Origin: Anaerolineae bacterium | GTDB taxonomy: Bacteria; Chloroflexota; Anaerolineae; Anaerolineales; Villigracilaceae | Length of the DNA: 64,000 nt | NCBI GenBank assembly: GCA_021324435.1 | Contig: JAJPIZ010000049.1 | Coordinates: 1-64,000 of the forward strand | Direction of reading: 5' to 3' | In this document: positions 10,849-18,789 of the stretch, piece by piece | How positions within the stretch are numbered: position 1 is the first letter of the stretch | Layout of the letters: each line of letters begins with the position of its first letter | Notes under the pieces: model-generated | Told to the model about the DNA's origin: nothing | Seen by the model: the letters and a program-made list of their open reading frames with translations, nothing else | Databases searched by the model: none | Made by a program: the position numbers and the translations under genes

Positions 10849-11934
10849 TTAAGGCGTTGTTTCGATACTCACCGTGTAATGAAGATACTCCAGTCCGCCG
10901 CTGGCTGAGAACGCGGAGAGCCTTAATAAATAAGCCTGCCCGGGCAGAACAGTGATTGCTTTCCTTTCGCCGCAGGTTGGTCCATCCCACATCTGCGCAA
11001 CATTTTTTTGTAAGAGTTCCAGTTTCAATTGACCATTGCCAGAACACGACAGGCTCACGATGACATTTGCCGTGTACGGCGTGAATTGAATCCAATCTTC
11101 AGCGTCGCCTTGCGGTGCAGATACATCGCTCGAATAGATCAGTGAACGCGTGCCTGTGGGCGAGAAAACAACGTTCGCCGCTGGCGATCCTGCCGAGTCG
11201 TTGTCTTGCCATGCTGCGACCAGCGTCGGTGTGATCGTGGCCGGAATCGTCGTGGGTGTGCCGGTTCCAACTACATCGCCCGCCTGCCCGATGATGGGCA
11301 AAACCCCCAGGCCGCTGGCTTGTACATACGCGGCGGTCACCCAGCCTTTTCCATCCGGCCCATTCGCGAATTGGATTTGCAACCAGACGCCGGTTGGGTC
11401 CTTGCCGGTCAACGTCACCACATCATTTGGATTCAACGTGCCGAGCGCGTTGTATGAAGTGCCGGGGCCACTGCGGACATTGACCTGTTGAATCACAACT
11501 CCGCTCGCGCCGGACCCTGAACCGGGCGCGCCCCCAGCAACCGGGATCGCATCCTTGTCTTTGACGTCCACGTATTGTGCGGTGATCCAGCCTTTTCCAT
11601 CCGGCGCTTGCGCGTACAGAATCTGATACCATTTTGCATTTGGGTCTTTGCCAACGATCTGCACTTTGCTGAACGCGGGAATCATGCCTAACGGCGCGCT
11701 GGCCGTGGACGGCTCGCCGCGCACATTGACTTGTGTGGAGGTTGTGCCCTCAATCGGTGTGAGTGTTGGTGTAGCTGTCGGCGGCTGAGCCGTTTCAGCC
11801 GGAGAAAGAGGCGGGCCTGGCGGCAACGTGGAGGTGATGATGAACGGCGTCGCGGCGGTCGGTGTGGAAAGATTCATCCCACATCCGGAAACCAGCAGGC
11901 CTAACGCGGCGATGATGAAAATATATTTATGCAC
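10849..11934 (-). CDS. Lipoprotein with two bacterial SH3 domains
   Basis: First gene of the minus-strand operon with the FecR lipoprotein and the CHASE2 cyclase. The N-terminus (MHKYIFIIAALGLLVSGCG) is a lipoprotein signal with Cys at about residue 18, followed by a Thr/Pro-rich linker. Two SH3b repeats are visible: one from VNVRGEPSTASAPLGMI to GKGWITAQYV, and one from VNVRSGPGTSYNALGTL to GKGWVTAAYV. SH3b domains commonly bind peptidoglycan or peptides outside the cell. The C-terminal 110 residues look like a beta-rich domain resembling bacterial pre-peptidase domains (DSAGSPAANVVFSPTG, YLLRLSAFSASGGLEYLHYT); that resemblance is by eye only. Confidence 0.85.
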   Translation of the reverse strand: MHKYIFIIAALGLLVSGCGMNLSTPTAATPFIITSTLPPGPPLSPAETAQPPTATPTLTPIEGTTSTQVNVRGEPSTASAPLGMIPAFSKVQIVGKDPNAKWYQILYAQAPDGKGWITAQYVDVKDKDAIPVAGGAPGSGSGASGVVIQQVNVRSGPGTSYNALGTLNPNDVVTLTGKDPTGVWLQIQFANGPDGKGWVTAAYVQASGLGVLPIIGQAGDVVGTGTPTTIPATITPTLVAAWQDNDSAGSPAANVVFSPTGTRSLIYSSDVSAPQGDAEDWIQFTPYTANVIVSLSCSGNGQLKLELLQKNVAQMWDGPTCGERKAITVLPGQAYLLRLSAFSASGGLEYLHYTVSIETTP

Positions 11935-11992
11935 GCGGCAATTGTAATCTATCCATCTTTGTCGTTCGTGAGGGCAATTTCGGTCTGCGCGA

Positions 11993-12016
11993 TATAAAAA
12001 ACCGCCATGCGGCGGT
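11993..12016 (-). terminator. Terminator of tRNA-Arg
   Basis: On the minus strand ACCGCC-GCAT-GGCGGT is followed by TTTTTTA. It begins about 10 bases after the 3' end of the tRNA gene. Confidence 0.85.
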
Positions 12017-12025
12017 CTGGTCAGG

Positions 12026-12097
12026 CGCCCCTGCGCGGGCTCGAACCGCGGTCTTCGGCTCCGGAGGCCGACGCTCTGTCCACTGAGCTACAGGGGC
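12026..12097 (-). tRNA. tRNA-Arg (anticodon CCG)
   Basis: A complete cloverleaf can be folded on the minus strand: acceptor GCCCCTG/CAGGGGC, TA at positions 8-9, D stem GCTC/GAGC, anticodon stem TCGGC/GCCGA with loop CTCCGGA, T stem CGCGG/CCGCG with loop TTCGAGC, and discriminator G. The anticodon CCG reads the Arg codon CGG. The variable loop is short (4 bases). No CCA is encoded; the next bases are CCT. Confidence 0.96.
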
Positions 12098-12130
12098 GGG
12101 CGCAAAGATTTTATCATAAGACGCTGTGAA

Positions 12131-12170
12131 GAAAAAAAATCCAACAGACTCTGGAAGAGTCTGTTGGATT
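12131..12170 (-). terminator. Terminator of the PrsW-family gene
   Basis: A perfect 15-base stem (AATCCAACAGACTCT and its complement) with a 3-base loop is followed on the minus strand by a run of eight T. It starts 18 bases after the stop codon of the PrsW-family gene. Confidence 0.93.
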
Positions 12171-12187
12171 TGGGATCTTGAGTTAGT

Positions 12188-13171
12188 TCATCGAACTTGA
12201 GGGGCGAGTGCTTTGAGTTCCCCGCGTAGTTTTTCAATGATGGCGAGATTGCCGCTCTCGTCTCCCATCTTCTGATATTCTTCCTTTTTGAAAGCCAACT
12301 CACCGAGGGCTTTGTAAAATCGTGAAGTGGAGAAGCCGCTGAAAACCGCCGTGGACATCGTAAAAGGCGAAAGCGCTTTTTGATATTGCCCCTGTGTGAT
12401 CAACCCCGCGCTGACCTCTTCGCGCAACTGCCTCTGCATGACGCCGCGCTCGCGGCTGATCATGAAGATGATGAAGATCGCCATGATGAACCAGCCCGAC
12501 CAGTCCAGCAGACTTCCCAGCGCGAAGCCGGAGAGTGAATCCAGCCCTGCCACGTCAGTGACCACGCCAAAGCTGTTGTGGAAACTATGCAGAAAGACAG
12601 CGGTGAAGTAACCCGCTGGGATCGCGATCAGCTTCACGAACATGTTTCGATTCAGGCGCGCCACGGCCAGACCAATGCCAGTGAAAGCGGTGTAAAACGG
12701 ATGTTGCCATGCCACGACGAACACGCGGATGAACACCAAGGTCCATAGCCCGTCCCAGCCTCCCTCCTGGTAGCCGTGCCCGTAAATATAAAGAATATTC
12801 TCCGTGGCCGCAAAGCCAAGCGCCGCAATGCCCGCGTAGATGATTCCATCCAGAACGGAGTCAAATTCCCTGCGGAAAAACAGGAAGACGATCAAAACAG
12901 CCAGGCCTTTCAGCCCCTCTTCCACGAAAGGCGCTACGAGTGATGCGGTTGCTTGGTCCGCAACGTCTCCTGAACCGGTGAGTGCATAAAAGCCGATGCC
13001 AAAGATTGTGTTGATTACATACGCGCCTCCGGCCGCCACCACCGCGCCCCAAAAGAACGCCGCGCCCAGCAAAGCCAACGGCTCCTTTTCGTACCGATCG
13101 AGCCAATAGATGAACATGGCCATCAGGAAAGCCGGCACGAAAGCAAAGAACAATGAAACGATAAGTGCCAT
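12188..13171 (-). CDS. PrsW-family intramembrane protease
   Basis: Multi-pass membrane protein of the PrsW family, glutamic-type intramembrane proteases; in Bacillus subtilis PrsW cleaves an anti-sigma factor. About eight hydrophobic helices are visible. The family motifs are present: YWLDRYEKEP after the first helix, APFVEEGLKG (the EExxK motif), AALGFAATEN and WQHPFYTAFTGIGLA with a conserved His. A cytoplasmic C-terminal tail of about 60 residues follows the last helix. The start is one of two adjacent ATGs; 13171 is chosen because GGAGG lies 6 bases upstream, while 13174 would be too close. It is transcribed alone, so the substrate cannot be read from context. The ECF sigma/anti-sigma pair in this window is one possibility, untested. 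Confidence 0.85.
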   Translation of the reverse strand: MALIVSLFFAFVPAFLMAMFIYWLDRYEKEPLALLGAAFFWGAVVAAGGAYVINTIFGIGFYALTGSGDVADQATASLVAPFVEEGLKGLAVLIVFLFFRREFDSVLDGIIYAGIAALGFAATENILYIYGHGYQEGGWDGLWTLVFIRVFVVAWQHPFYTAFTGIGLAVARLNRNMFVKLIAIPAGYFTAVFLHSFHNSFGVVTDVAGLDSLSGFALGSLLDWSGWFIMAIFIIFMISRERGVMQRQLREEVSAGLITQGQYQKALSPFTMSTAVFSGFSTSRFYKALGELAFKKEEYQKMGDESGNLAIIEKLRGELKALAPQVR

Positions 13172-13225
13172 CATTCTCCTCCGAAAATTAAGTTGGGTCA
13201 AACTTAATGAATATTGTAACGGGAA

Positions 13226-13840
13226 TTATCGAAAAATCAAGCGGGTTCTTTCAACGCGGGTTTGCTCGAGCGGGACGCCAAGCGCGTCCAGCACTTCGTC
13301 GGGACGGCCTGTCGCGCCCTCGCGCGCTGATAATCTCATATGGATTTTGTCTTTGGAAATTGCATCCAGATTTTCGATCAGCGGACGCAGATCATATGTT
13401 TTGCCGCGACGCTCGCGCGGCAGGGATTCATTCGCCAGCAGTTCATCTATTTTCCGCTTCAACACGGACCTATCAACGGCTTCCGTCAAAGTGACTTCGT
13501 ACTCCGCTGAAACGATTTGTGTTTGCAAGGCCGGCAGGCTTTCATCCACGTTTTCCACTTTCAAGATTCCGATGCCGGATGGCATTGCCGTTTGCAAACG
13601 CTGTGGCAAAGCGTCAAGATCAACATCTTCCTTCAGGCGAAGGTCAACCATCTCACACCGTGATGAAAACCCGAGGGGCAGGGCGGAGGCGATATTAATT
13701 TTCGGCTGAGGATGGAATCCCTGCGAGTATGCCAGCGGCAGGTCCGCGCGACGAGCGCTGCGTTCCCAAATCGTTTGCAAATCCAGATGACCGATGTAGC
13801 ACAACGCACCGGTCTTGGAGAATGTAATTCTGATTCTCAT
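13226..13840 (-). CDS. TIGR03936/DUF2344 family, radical SAM-linked protein
   Basis: Belongs to the family named for its genetic link to the TIGR03960 radical SAM protein, with which it is often fused. Recognised from IRITFSKTGALCYIGHLDL, WERSARRADLPLAYSQGFHP and PKINIASALPLGFSS. The biochemical role is unknown; links to tRNA or ribosome modification have been suggested for the family. The start at ATG 13840 begins the conserved strand directly, and an upstream in-frame start at 13852 adds four residues. The gene lies 8 bases after the C-terminal half of the radical SAM gene, as the third gene of that operon. Confidence 0.85.
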   Translation of the reverse strand: MRIRITFSKTGALCYIGHLDLQTIWERSARRADLPLAYSQGFHPQPKINIASALPLGFSSRCEMVDLRLKEDVDLDALPQRLQTAMPSGIGILKVENVDESLPALQTQIVSAEYEVTLTEAVDRSVLKRKIDELLANESLPRERRGKTYDLRPLIENLDAISKDKIHMRLSAREGATGRPDEVLDALGVPLEQTRVERTRLIFR

Positions 13841-13845
13841 CGCGA

Positions 13846-13900
13846 TTGTCAATCGCCGACCACCGGCAACTGGTTACTGATCACTGACGCCTGATTATTG
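13846..13900. repeat. Word-type repeat at the 3' end of the radical SAM C-terminal gene
   Basis: The minus strand reads CAGTGATCAGTAACCAGTTG and continues with GGTCGGCGATTGACAATCG. It is built of reiterated CAGT/CACTGATC words. It encodes the last 14 or so residues (ASVISNQLPVVGD) of the upstream gene and runs into the gap. A related word string lies in priA at 38890-38918. Confidence 0.5.
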
Positions 13901-14457
13901 CGCGCCGGACTTTTCACCTCCGGACATTTCCAAACCTCGCCGGGATTCTCTCGCCGCAAATTGGAAAAGGTGGGGAGAATTCCGCAGGCGAAGCAATTCA
14001 AGCGGCAGTCCACGCGGATTTTTCCTTCGAGCGATTGCCGAAAATCCTGGAACAGGAAATTCTTTCGCACCGCCGCGCTGATATGATCCCACGGAAATAT
14101 TTCATCCGTGCGGCGCTGGCGATGAGTGTAAAAGGACGGGTCGAGGCCGTGTTCTTCGAAGGCGGCCATCCATACGTCATACTTCATTTGATCGCCCCAT
14201 GCATCGAACTTCGCGCCGCTCTTCCAGGCGGTATAAATTACTTCAGCGAGACGGCGGTCGCCGCGCGAGAGCCAGGCTTCGAGCAACGTGTCGTTCGGCT
14301 CGGTCCACGACAACTTGATATTGCGGTCTTTCAATTCGCGCTTGAGCAAATCCTGTTTGGCGATAATACTCTCGCGCGTATCCACGGAAACCCACTGGAA
14401 GGGCGTTTGCGGTTTGGGAACGAAGGTGCTGACGCCCGCGTGAAGTTTGACTTTCAT
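13849..14457 (-). CDS. C-terminal part of TIGR03960-type radical SAM protein (separate ORF)
   Basis: Continues the radical SAM protein encoded just upstream. In most bacteria this is one polypeptide of about 600 residues; here the frame breaks between HEAAKWRA and MKVKLHAGVSTFVPKPQTPF. The stop TGA and the ATG at 14457 overlap as ATGA, so the second part may be translated by coupling. The fragment contains STFVPKPQTPFQW, a substrate-side motif conserved after the radical SAM barrel, a helical middle region, and a Cys-rich end (DCRLNCFACGI, then a later Cys). The last 14 residues are encoded by a repeat-like sequence. It is either a genuine gene fission or a one-base indel. Confidence 0.8.
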   Translation of the reverse strand: MKVKLHAGVSTFVPKPQTPFQWVSVDTRESIIAKQDLLKRELKDRNIKLSWTEPNDTLLEAWLSRGDRRLAEVIYTAWKSGAKFDAWGDQMKYDVWMAAFEEHGLDPSFYTHRQRRTDEIFPWDHISAAVRKNFLFQDFRQSLEGKIRVDCRLNCFACGILPTFSNLRRENPGEVWKCPEVKSPARNNQASVISNQLPVVGD

Positions 14458-15782
14458 GCCCGCCACTTTGCGGCCTCATGGATGACGCGCTTGCACAAAT
14501 CCGCGATGGCTTGCACATCTTCGAGCGTTTCAGATGGATGGCCGATCATGAAGTACAACTTGATCGTCGTCCAGCCGCGGCGATAAATCTCGCGCGTCGT
14601 ATTGATGATGTCCTCGTCGGGAATGAATTTGTTGATGATACGCCGCATTCGTTCGGTGGCGGCTTCGGGTGCAAGTGTGAATCCGCCGGAATAATGCTCG
14701 CGCAGCTTATCCATCAGGTCAACTGAAACGGATTCGATACGAAGTGAGGGGAGCGAGATGGTTAGTTTGCGTCCTTTGAATCGTTTGCTGACTTTGTTGA
14801 CCAGCTCAACCACGTACGTGAAGTCAGATGACGACAGCGAAAGCAGGGCCAACTCCTCGAAGCCGGTCGCGTTGATTGCGGCTTCGGCGGCATCTACGAT
14901 TTCGTCCACGCTTCGTTCGCGGACCGGGCGCGTGATCATGCCCGCCTGGCAGAATCTACACCCGCGTGTGCATCCGCGCATAATCTCCACCGAGACGCGG
15001 TTGTGCACAACCTCGATATTCGGTACGATGAATTTGATTGGTGGTAGAGGTAGTTGCGCGACGATGCGCTTGATCACCGGATTGGCAACTTCCTCCCTCA
15101 GGGTTGTCACGTTCGCGACTGTTCCATCGTCCATGTATTCAACGTGGTAATACTTTGGCACATACACGCCGCGGATTTTTGCGAGTGCGAGCAGAGTCTC
15201 TTCGCGGCTGGTGTTTTGTGTTTTGCGCCTTTGAACGACATCCAAAATCTCGTGAATAACCTCCTCGCCTTCGCCGATTACAAACGCATCAATGAAAGCG
15301 TGCATCGGTTCAGGATTTGTGGCGGCATGTCCACCGGCGATGATGATCGGATGCGATTCGCCGCGGTCCGCGGAACGAACGGGAATGCCGGAAAGGTCGA
15401 GGATGTTGAGCGTATTCGTGTAGAGCGTTTCGTAGGGGAGCGAAAAGCCAATCAGGTCAAAGCCGCTCAAGGGGCGTTTCGATTCGAGCGAATAAAGCGG
15501 AATTCCGTGTTCGCGCATGAGAGCGTCCATGTCAGTCCACGGCGCATAGGCGCGTTCAGCCAGCGCATCCTCGCGTTGATTGATTTCATCGTAGAGTATC
15601 TTCAGTCCAACGTTTGAGACGCCAATGTCATAGATATCGGGAAAGACCAAAGCCACTTTGGTTTGGACTTGATCCCAATCTTTGACAACAATGTTTAGTT
15701 CGCCTCCCACGTATCTGCCCGGTTTTTGTACCTGTAAGAGAATTTTATCGAGCTGAGACTCGATATGCTCAGATGTAAACAT
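14454..15782 (-). CDS. B12-binding-type radical SAM protein (TIGR03960), N-terminal part
   Basis: Radical S-adenosylmethionine protein. Residues about 20-180 form a Rossmann-like, B12-binding-type domain (VALVFPDIYDIGVSNVGLKI, SHPIIIAGGHAATNPEPM, FVIGEGEEVIHEIL). The radical SAM barrel starts near residue 260 with VEIMRGCTRGCRFCQAGMI; Cys-X3-Cys-X2-Cys would bind the 4Fe-4S cluster. TISLPSLRIESVS and GGFTLAPEAATERMR are also typical. The protein stops at residue 442, where relatives continue; the rest is in the next ORF. The start is ATG 15782. A TATAAT at 15789-15794 lies only 6 bases before the ATG and no ribosome site is visible, which suggests a leaderless mRNA. The reaction is unknown. 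Confidence 0.85.
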   Translation of the reverse strand: MFTSEHIESQLDKILLQVQKPGRYVGGELNIVVKDWDQVQTKVALVFPDIYDIGVSNVGLKILYDEINQREDALAERAYAPWTDMDALMREHGIPLYSLESKRPLSGFDLIGFSLPYETLYTNTLNILDLSGIPVRSADRGESHPIIIAGGHAATNPEPMHAFIDAFVIGEGEEVIHEILDVVQRRKTQNTSREETLLALAKIRGVYVPKYYHVEYMDDGTVANVTTLREEVANPVIKRIVAQLPLPPIKFIVPNIEVVHNRVSVEIMRGCTRGCRFCQAGMITRPVRERSVDEIVDAAEAAINATGFEELALLSLSSSDFTYVVELVNKVSKRFKGRKLTISLPSLRIESVSVDLMDKLREHYSGGFTLAPEAATERMRRIINKFIPDEDIINTTREIYRRGWTTIKLYFMIGHPSETLEDVQAIADLCKRVIHEAAKWRA

Positions 15783-15842
15783 GATTTCATTATACCTGAT
15801 GCCCAATCAAACCTATCAGAATTGAAAGGTGTTCTGGTCTGC

Positions 15843-15871
15843 TTGACATGCCAATCTATAATCGCCATACT
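15843..15871 (+). promoter_or_regulatory. Sigma-70-like promoter of the lipoprotein gene
   Basis: A perfect -35 box TTGACA (15843-15848) is followed after 17 bases by CATACT (15866-15871). The lipoprotein start lies 37 bases downstream with AGGAGG in between. Confidence 0.55.
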
Positions 15872-15908
15872 ATATTATCTCCAAATTCTTGTGCAAAGGA
15901 GGCACGTT

Positions 15909-16568
15909 ATGAAAAAATTTTTGACACTCGCACTGGCGTTCTTCCTCGCCGGATGTGGTGCCATTTCTCCCGCCCAGCCAACTGCCGTGCCGGCCTCTCA
16001 GACCCCGGTTGTGATCGTAGCAACTGTTTTGGTCCCTGTTACCGTGGAAGCGCCGACGCAAGCCCCACCTCCGCCGACCAACCCGCCGCCTCAAGTCATC
16101 GTGGTCACGGCAACTCAGGAACAGGCCCAAGTTCCGCCAGCGGGCGGAGGTGCGCCCTCTGGCGGCACGGCGACCGCCACTCTGCCAGCTGATGCGGGCG
16201 GCAACCTGTTCTCGAGCTTGACTCGCTCGGGCAGTTTCATGTCCTTCCGTTGCTTGCCGCAACAGATCACGTTCACTGCTTCGACCTCCAATCAGTATGT
16301 GGTCGAGGTGGATTTCTACTATCGCTTTGAAGACCTGACCACTCAGCCGACCACCATGACCGAGTGGAAAAACTACGGTAAGATGACCAGCGATAAGAAC
16401 GGCAACTTCAGCATAACCTTCGATGTCAATCTAATTCACCCCGATCTGCGCGCCATTGACAAAGCATGGATTGACTATCAGTTCGTCGGACTGAGCAAAA
16501 CACTGGAGGCCGTTGGGCGCAGTGGTAAGATTTCGCAACAGATCCAATATGTGAAAAATTGCCCGTAA
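15909..16568 (+). CDS. Lipoprotein with Thr/Pro-rich linker
   Basis: The start at 15909 is preceded by AGGAGG. The signal MKKFLTLALAFFLAGCG has a lipobox with Cys at residue 16. A Pro/Thr/Val-rich, probably disordered linker follows (about residues 20-95). The C-terminal domain of about 120 residues is rich in beta strands and aromatics (SNQYVVEVDFYYRFEDL, NYGKMTSDKNGNFSITFDV). I do not recognise the family. Only two Cys outside the lipobox are present (FRCLPQQ and VKNCP), which could form a disulfide. It has its own promoter and shares a terminator with the convergent downstream gene. Confidence 0.8.
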   Translation: MKKFLTLALAFFLAGCGAISPAQPTAVPASQTPVVIVATVLVPVTVEAPTQAPPPPTNPPPQVIVVTATQEQAQVPPAGGGAPSGGTATATLPADAGGNLFSSLTRSGSFMSFRCLPQQITFTASTSNQYVVEVDFYYRFEDLTTQPTTMTEWKNYGKMTSDKNGNFSITFDVNLIHPDLRAIDKAWIDYQFVGLSKTLEAVGRSGKISQQIQYVKNCP

Positions 16569-16580
16569 AAGTAAACCAAT

Positions 16581-16614
16581 AAAAACAGCCGAGGAAATTT
16601 CCTCGGCTGTTTTT
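16581..16614. terminator. Bidirectional terminator
   Basis: AAAACAGCCGAGGAAA pairs perfectly with TTTCCTCGGCTGTTTT with almost no loop. T-rich tails lie on both strands, between two convergent genes. Confidence 0.92.
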
Positions 16615-16626
16615 ATTACGAGGAAT

Positions 16627-17976
16627 TTATGAGGCGATTGGTTTCTTTGCGAACTGTTCGCGTCCCCACAGCCACAGAGCGCCGAGGCCAATGAAGACGA
16701 TTGCCAGATTCGTCAGCCCGCCGAGGAAACCGGGAATCAGCGGAAACGACAGCAAAGCAATCACTGCCACAATAACGCACACTCCGATCACCATCGGCCA
16801 ATATTTGTGTTCAGCCAGCGGCGACTTGGCGCTCGTCAGAATCCATTTGCCAATGGCTTGACCGAAGACGATCTTCGCTACAAAAGATGTGACTAATATG
16901 AAGCCGAGGATCAGAGCAAACAGCGTCAGAATGCCAAGCCAGATCACAGTTCCGCTTAGACCGCGTAGAGTCAAGTAGCCAAACAAGATCGCGGTCAGTA
17001 TCATCACAAAGGTGACCAGCAAAAGCGCGAAGAAGAACGCGGCATATGCGACCACGCCCCATCCGAGGCTGTGCCAGGGTTTGGCTTGAAGTTTATCGCT
17101 CAGGGTCTTGGTAAATATTGGAAACAGCCACAGCATGAGCAGACCAATCAAAACGAGAGTGACCATTGAGCGCACAAGATCTAATGCCCAGTTGATTACC
17201 TTCTTGCCGGCCGTTTCTTCCACGTTGGGACGAGACCGGTTTTCATCAGCCGGTGGCTCAGTGCGTATGATCTTGCCGACCACGACACCCGCGGGGAAGT
17301 GTAAGTCGCGGGTTTGAGTATATTCGAGGCTACCGCCAATTCTAGCCGCGGGGTCAATCGTCAAGCCAGGCTTGACCAGCGGCACCGGGATCGTAGATTG
17401 TGGCATGACCATGCTGGGCGGCGGGCCGGCTTGAGTTTGATCGGCTTCGCCAACTTTGGCTTTGACGTTGCCTCCGATGGTTCCGTCAATTTCAAAGGAA
17501 CTCGTCGCGACGATGGCATTGCGAGTCACGTCGCCAGCCAAAAGGATTTGACCTCCCGCAAAAACGAGGTCACGGCCAATTCCGCTTCCTTTGCGGACCT
17601 CGAGGCTGTAGCCCGCGCCGACAATGTCTCCGCCGACCTTGGCTTTTTCACCAAGGAACAGGACTGAGCCGGCCATGCGAATATTTCCAGTGACCGTCCC
17701 ATTGACTACCACGGTTTGCGCGCCGCTCATCAAATCGCCATTGACGGTCCCGTTGATGGTGACCATTTGCGCGAAAGCGATCACATCGCCATTGACCGTG
17801 CCGTCGAGCGTGAAGCTATTGGCGCCGACATATAAGTCATCGTTGATGACCTCTCCTGAACCGATGACCACTTGATCGCCACTGCGCCCGTCAAAAGCGA
17901 ACGCCGGAGTGGTGAAAGTCAGGGTTAACAAAGTGAAGAGGATTAGAACACTGATGAATTTTCGTAAGTTTGACAT
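16627..17976 (-). CDS. Secreted bactofilin-like repeat protein with C-terminal membrane helices
   Basis: Start at 17976, directly after AAGGAGAATCTC; a signal peptide follows (MSNLRKFISVLILFTLLTLT, cleaved after TPAFA). Residues about 30-190 consist of short beta-strand repeats of the type TVNGDVIAFAQMVTINGTVN, the pattern of polymer-forming bactofilin-like beta-helices. A Pro-rich linker follows, then a second short repeat block (ARIGGSLEYT). From about residue 275 to the end there are four to five membrane helices, and the protein ends in a positive tail. The architecture suggests a membrane-anchored extracytoplasmic beta-helix. True bactofilins are cytoplasmic and lack a signal peptide, so the resemblance is structural only. 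Function unknown. Confidence 0.75.
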   Translation of the reverse strand: MSNLRKFISVLILFTLLTLTFTTPAFAFDGRSGDQVVIGSGEVINDDLYVGANSFTLDGTVNGDVIAFAQMVTINGTVNGDLMSGAQTVVVNGTVTGNIRMAGSVLFLGEKAKVGGDIVGAGYSLEVRKGSGIGRDLVFAGGQILLAGDVTRNAIVATSSFEIDGTIGGNVKAKVGEADQTQAGPPPSMVMPQSTIPVPLVKPGLTIDPAARIGGSLEYTQTRDLHFPAGVVVGKIIRTEPPADENRSRPNVEETAGKKVINWALDLVRSMVTLVLIGLLMLWLFPIFTKTLSDKLQAKPWHSLGWGVVAYAAFFFALLLVTFVMILTAILFGYLTLRGLSGTVIWLGILTLFALILGFILVTSFVAKIVFGQAIGKWILTSAKSPLAEHKYWPMVIGVCVIVAVIALLSFPLIPGFLGGLTNLAIVFIGLGALWLWGREQFAKKPIAS

Positions 17977-18057
17977 GAGATTCTCCTTGCATGCGTGTTG
18001 AGGAATGAGGAACATCCCTCTGCAAGTGCTTACGCAAAGAAAGCAGAGCAGTTGCAA

Positions 18058-18092
18058 ATAAAAAGGGCGGCGCATTCTGCGCCGCCCTTTTT
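18058..18092 (-). terminator. Terminator of the ankyrin/M29 operon
   Basis: AAAGGGCGGCGCA pairs perfectly with TGCGCCGCCCTTT around a 3-base loop. It lies 3 bases after the ankyrin stop codon. On the minus strand an A/T tail (TTTTTATTTGC) follows. Confidence 0.9.
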
Positions 18093-18094
18093 AT

Positions 18095-18772
18095 TCATTT
18101 TCTGATCCTAAATCTCTTCGTAATATCTTCCTTCAAAACTTCCACAGCGTCTTTCTTTCCGGCCTCCAGGGCGTAATCCATAGCCGTCTTGCCTTCAGCT
18201 GTTTTGGCTTGCGCATCCGCACCATTGAACAGTAATGCGCGGATGGATTCGATGTCACCGTTTTGAGCCGCGGCGTGAAGCGGGGTGAAGTCGCCGTCTT
18301 CGCGCGCGTTGGGATCGGCTTCATGTTTGAGAAGCAGTTTGACGATAGCGCTATGTTTGCCTGCCGCCGCGGAATGAAGCGGCGTGACTTTCATCTTATT
18401 TTTGGATGGGGAGTTCACGCGGGCTCCAGCCTTGATCAAGTACTCAGCAGTCTCCAGATGGCCAAAGAAACAAGCCAGGCCGAGGGGATGGAATCCATCT
18501 TCAGAATAAGCGTTGACCAGTTCCGGGTCACGCGCCAGGATGCGGGCGATCTGTGCGCGCTTTCCGGTGGCGGAGGCTTCAAAGATGTTCAAGGTCACCG
18601 TTTTCTCCGCCAGGAATTCCGCGATCTCAGGATGCCCATAATACATGGCGATCAGCACAGGCGTGACGCCATTCTGTTTTTCATGAATCAGGTTTGGGGT
18701 CCCGCGCACGAGGCGTTGCACTTCATCCTGATGGCCTTGTTTGATTGCGTTGAAGAATTCTTCGGTGTCCAT
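18095..18772 (-). CDS. Ankyrin-repeat protein
   Basis: About 225 residues built almost wholly of ankyrin repeats. Typical units are NGVTPVLIAMYYGHPEIAEF, EDGFHPLGLACFFGHLETAE, VTPLHSAAAGKHSAIVKLLL and DFTPLHAAAQNGDIESIRAL. Such proteins bind other proteins; the partner is not known. No signal peptide is present, so it is probably cytoplasmic. The start at 18772 (MDTEEFF) has GGGG six bases upstream. An alternative ATG at 18793 overlaps the stop of the M29 gene as ATGA and would add seven residues. Last gene of the operon 21841-18095. Confidence 0.88.
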   Translation of the reverse strand: MDTEEFFNAIKQGHQDEVQRLVRGTPNLIHEKQNGVTPVLIAMYYGHPEIAEFLAEKTVTLNIFEASATGKRAQIARILARDPELVNAYSEDGFHPLGLACFFGHLETAEYLIKAGARVNSPSKNKMKVTPLHSAAAGKHSAIVKLLLKHEADPNAREDGDFTPLHAAAQNGDIESIRALLFNGADAQAKTAEGKTAMDYALEAGKKDAVEVLKEDITKRFRIRK

Positions 18773-18789
18773 GGTTTGCCCCTTTGTCG

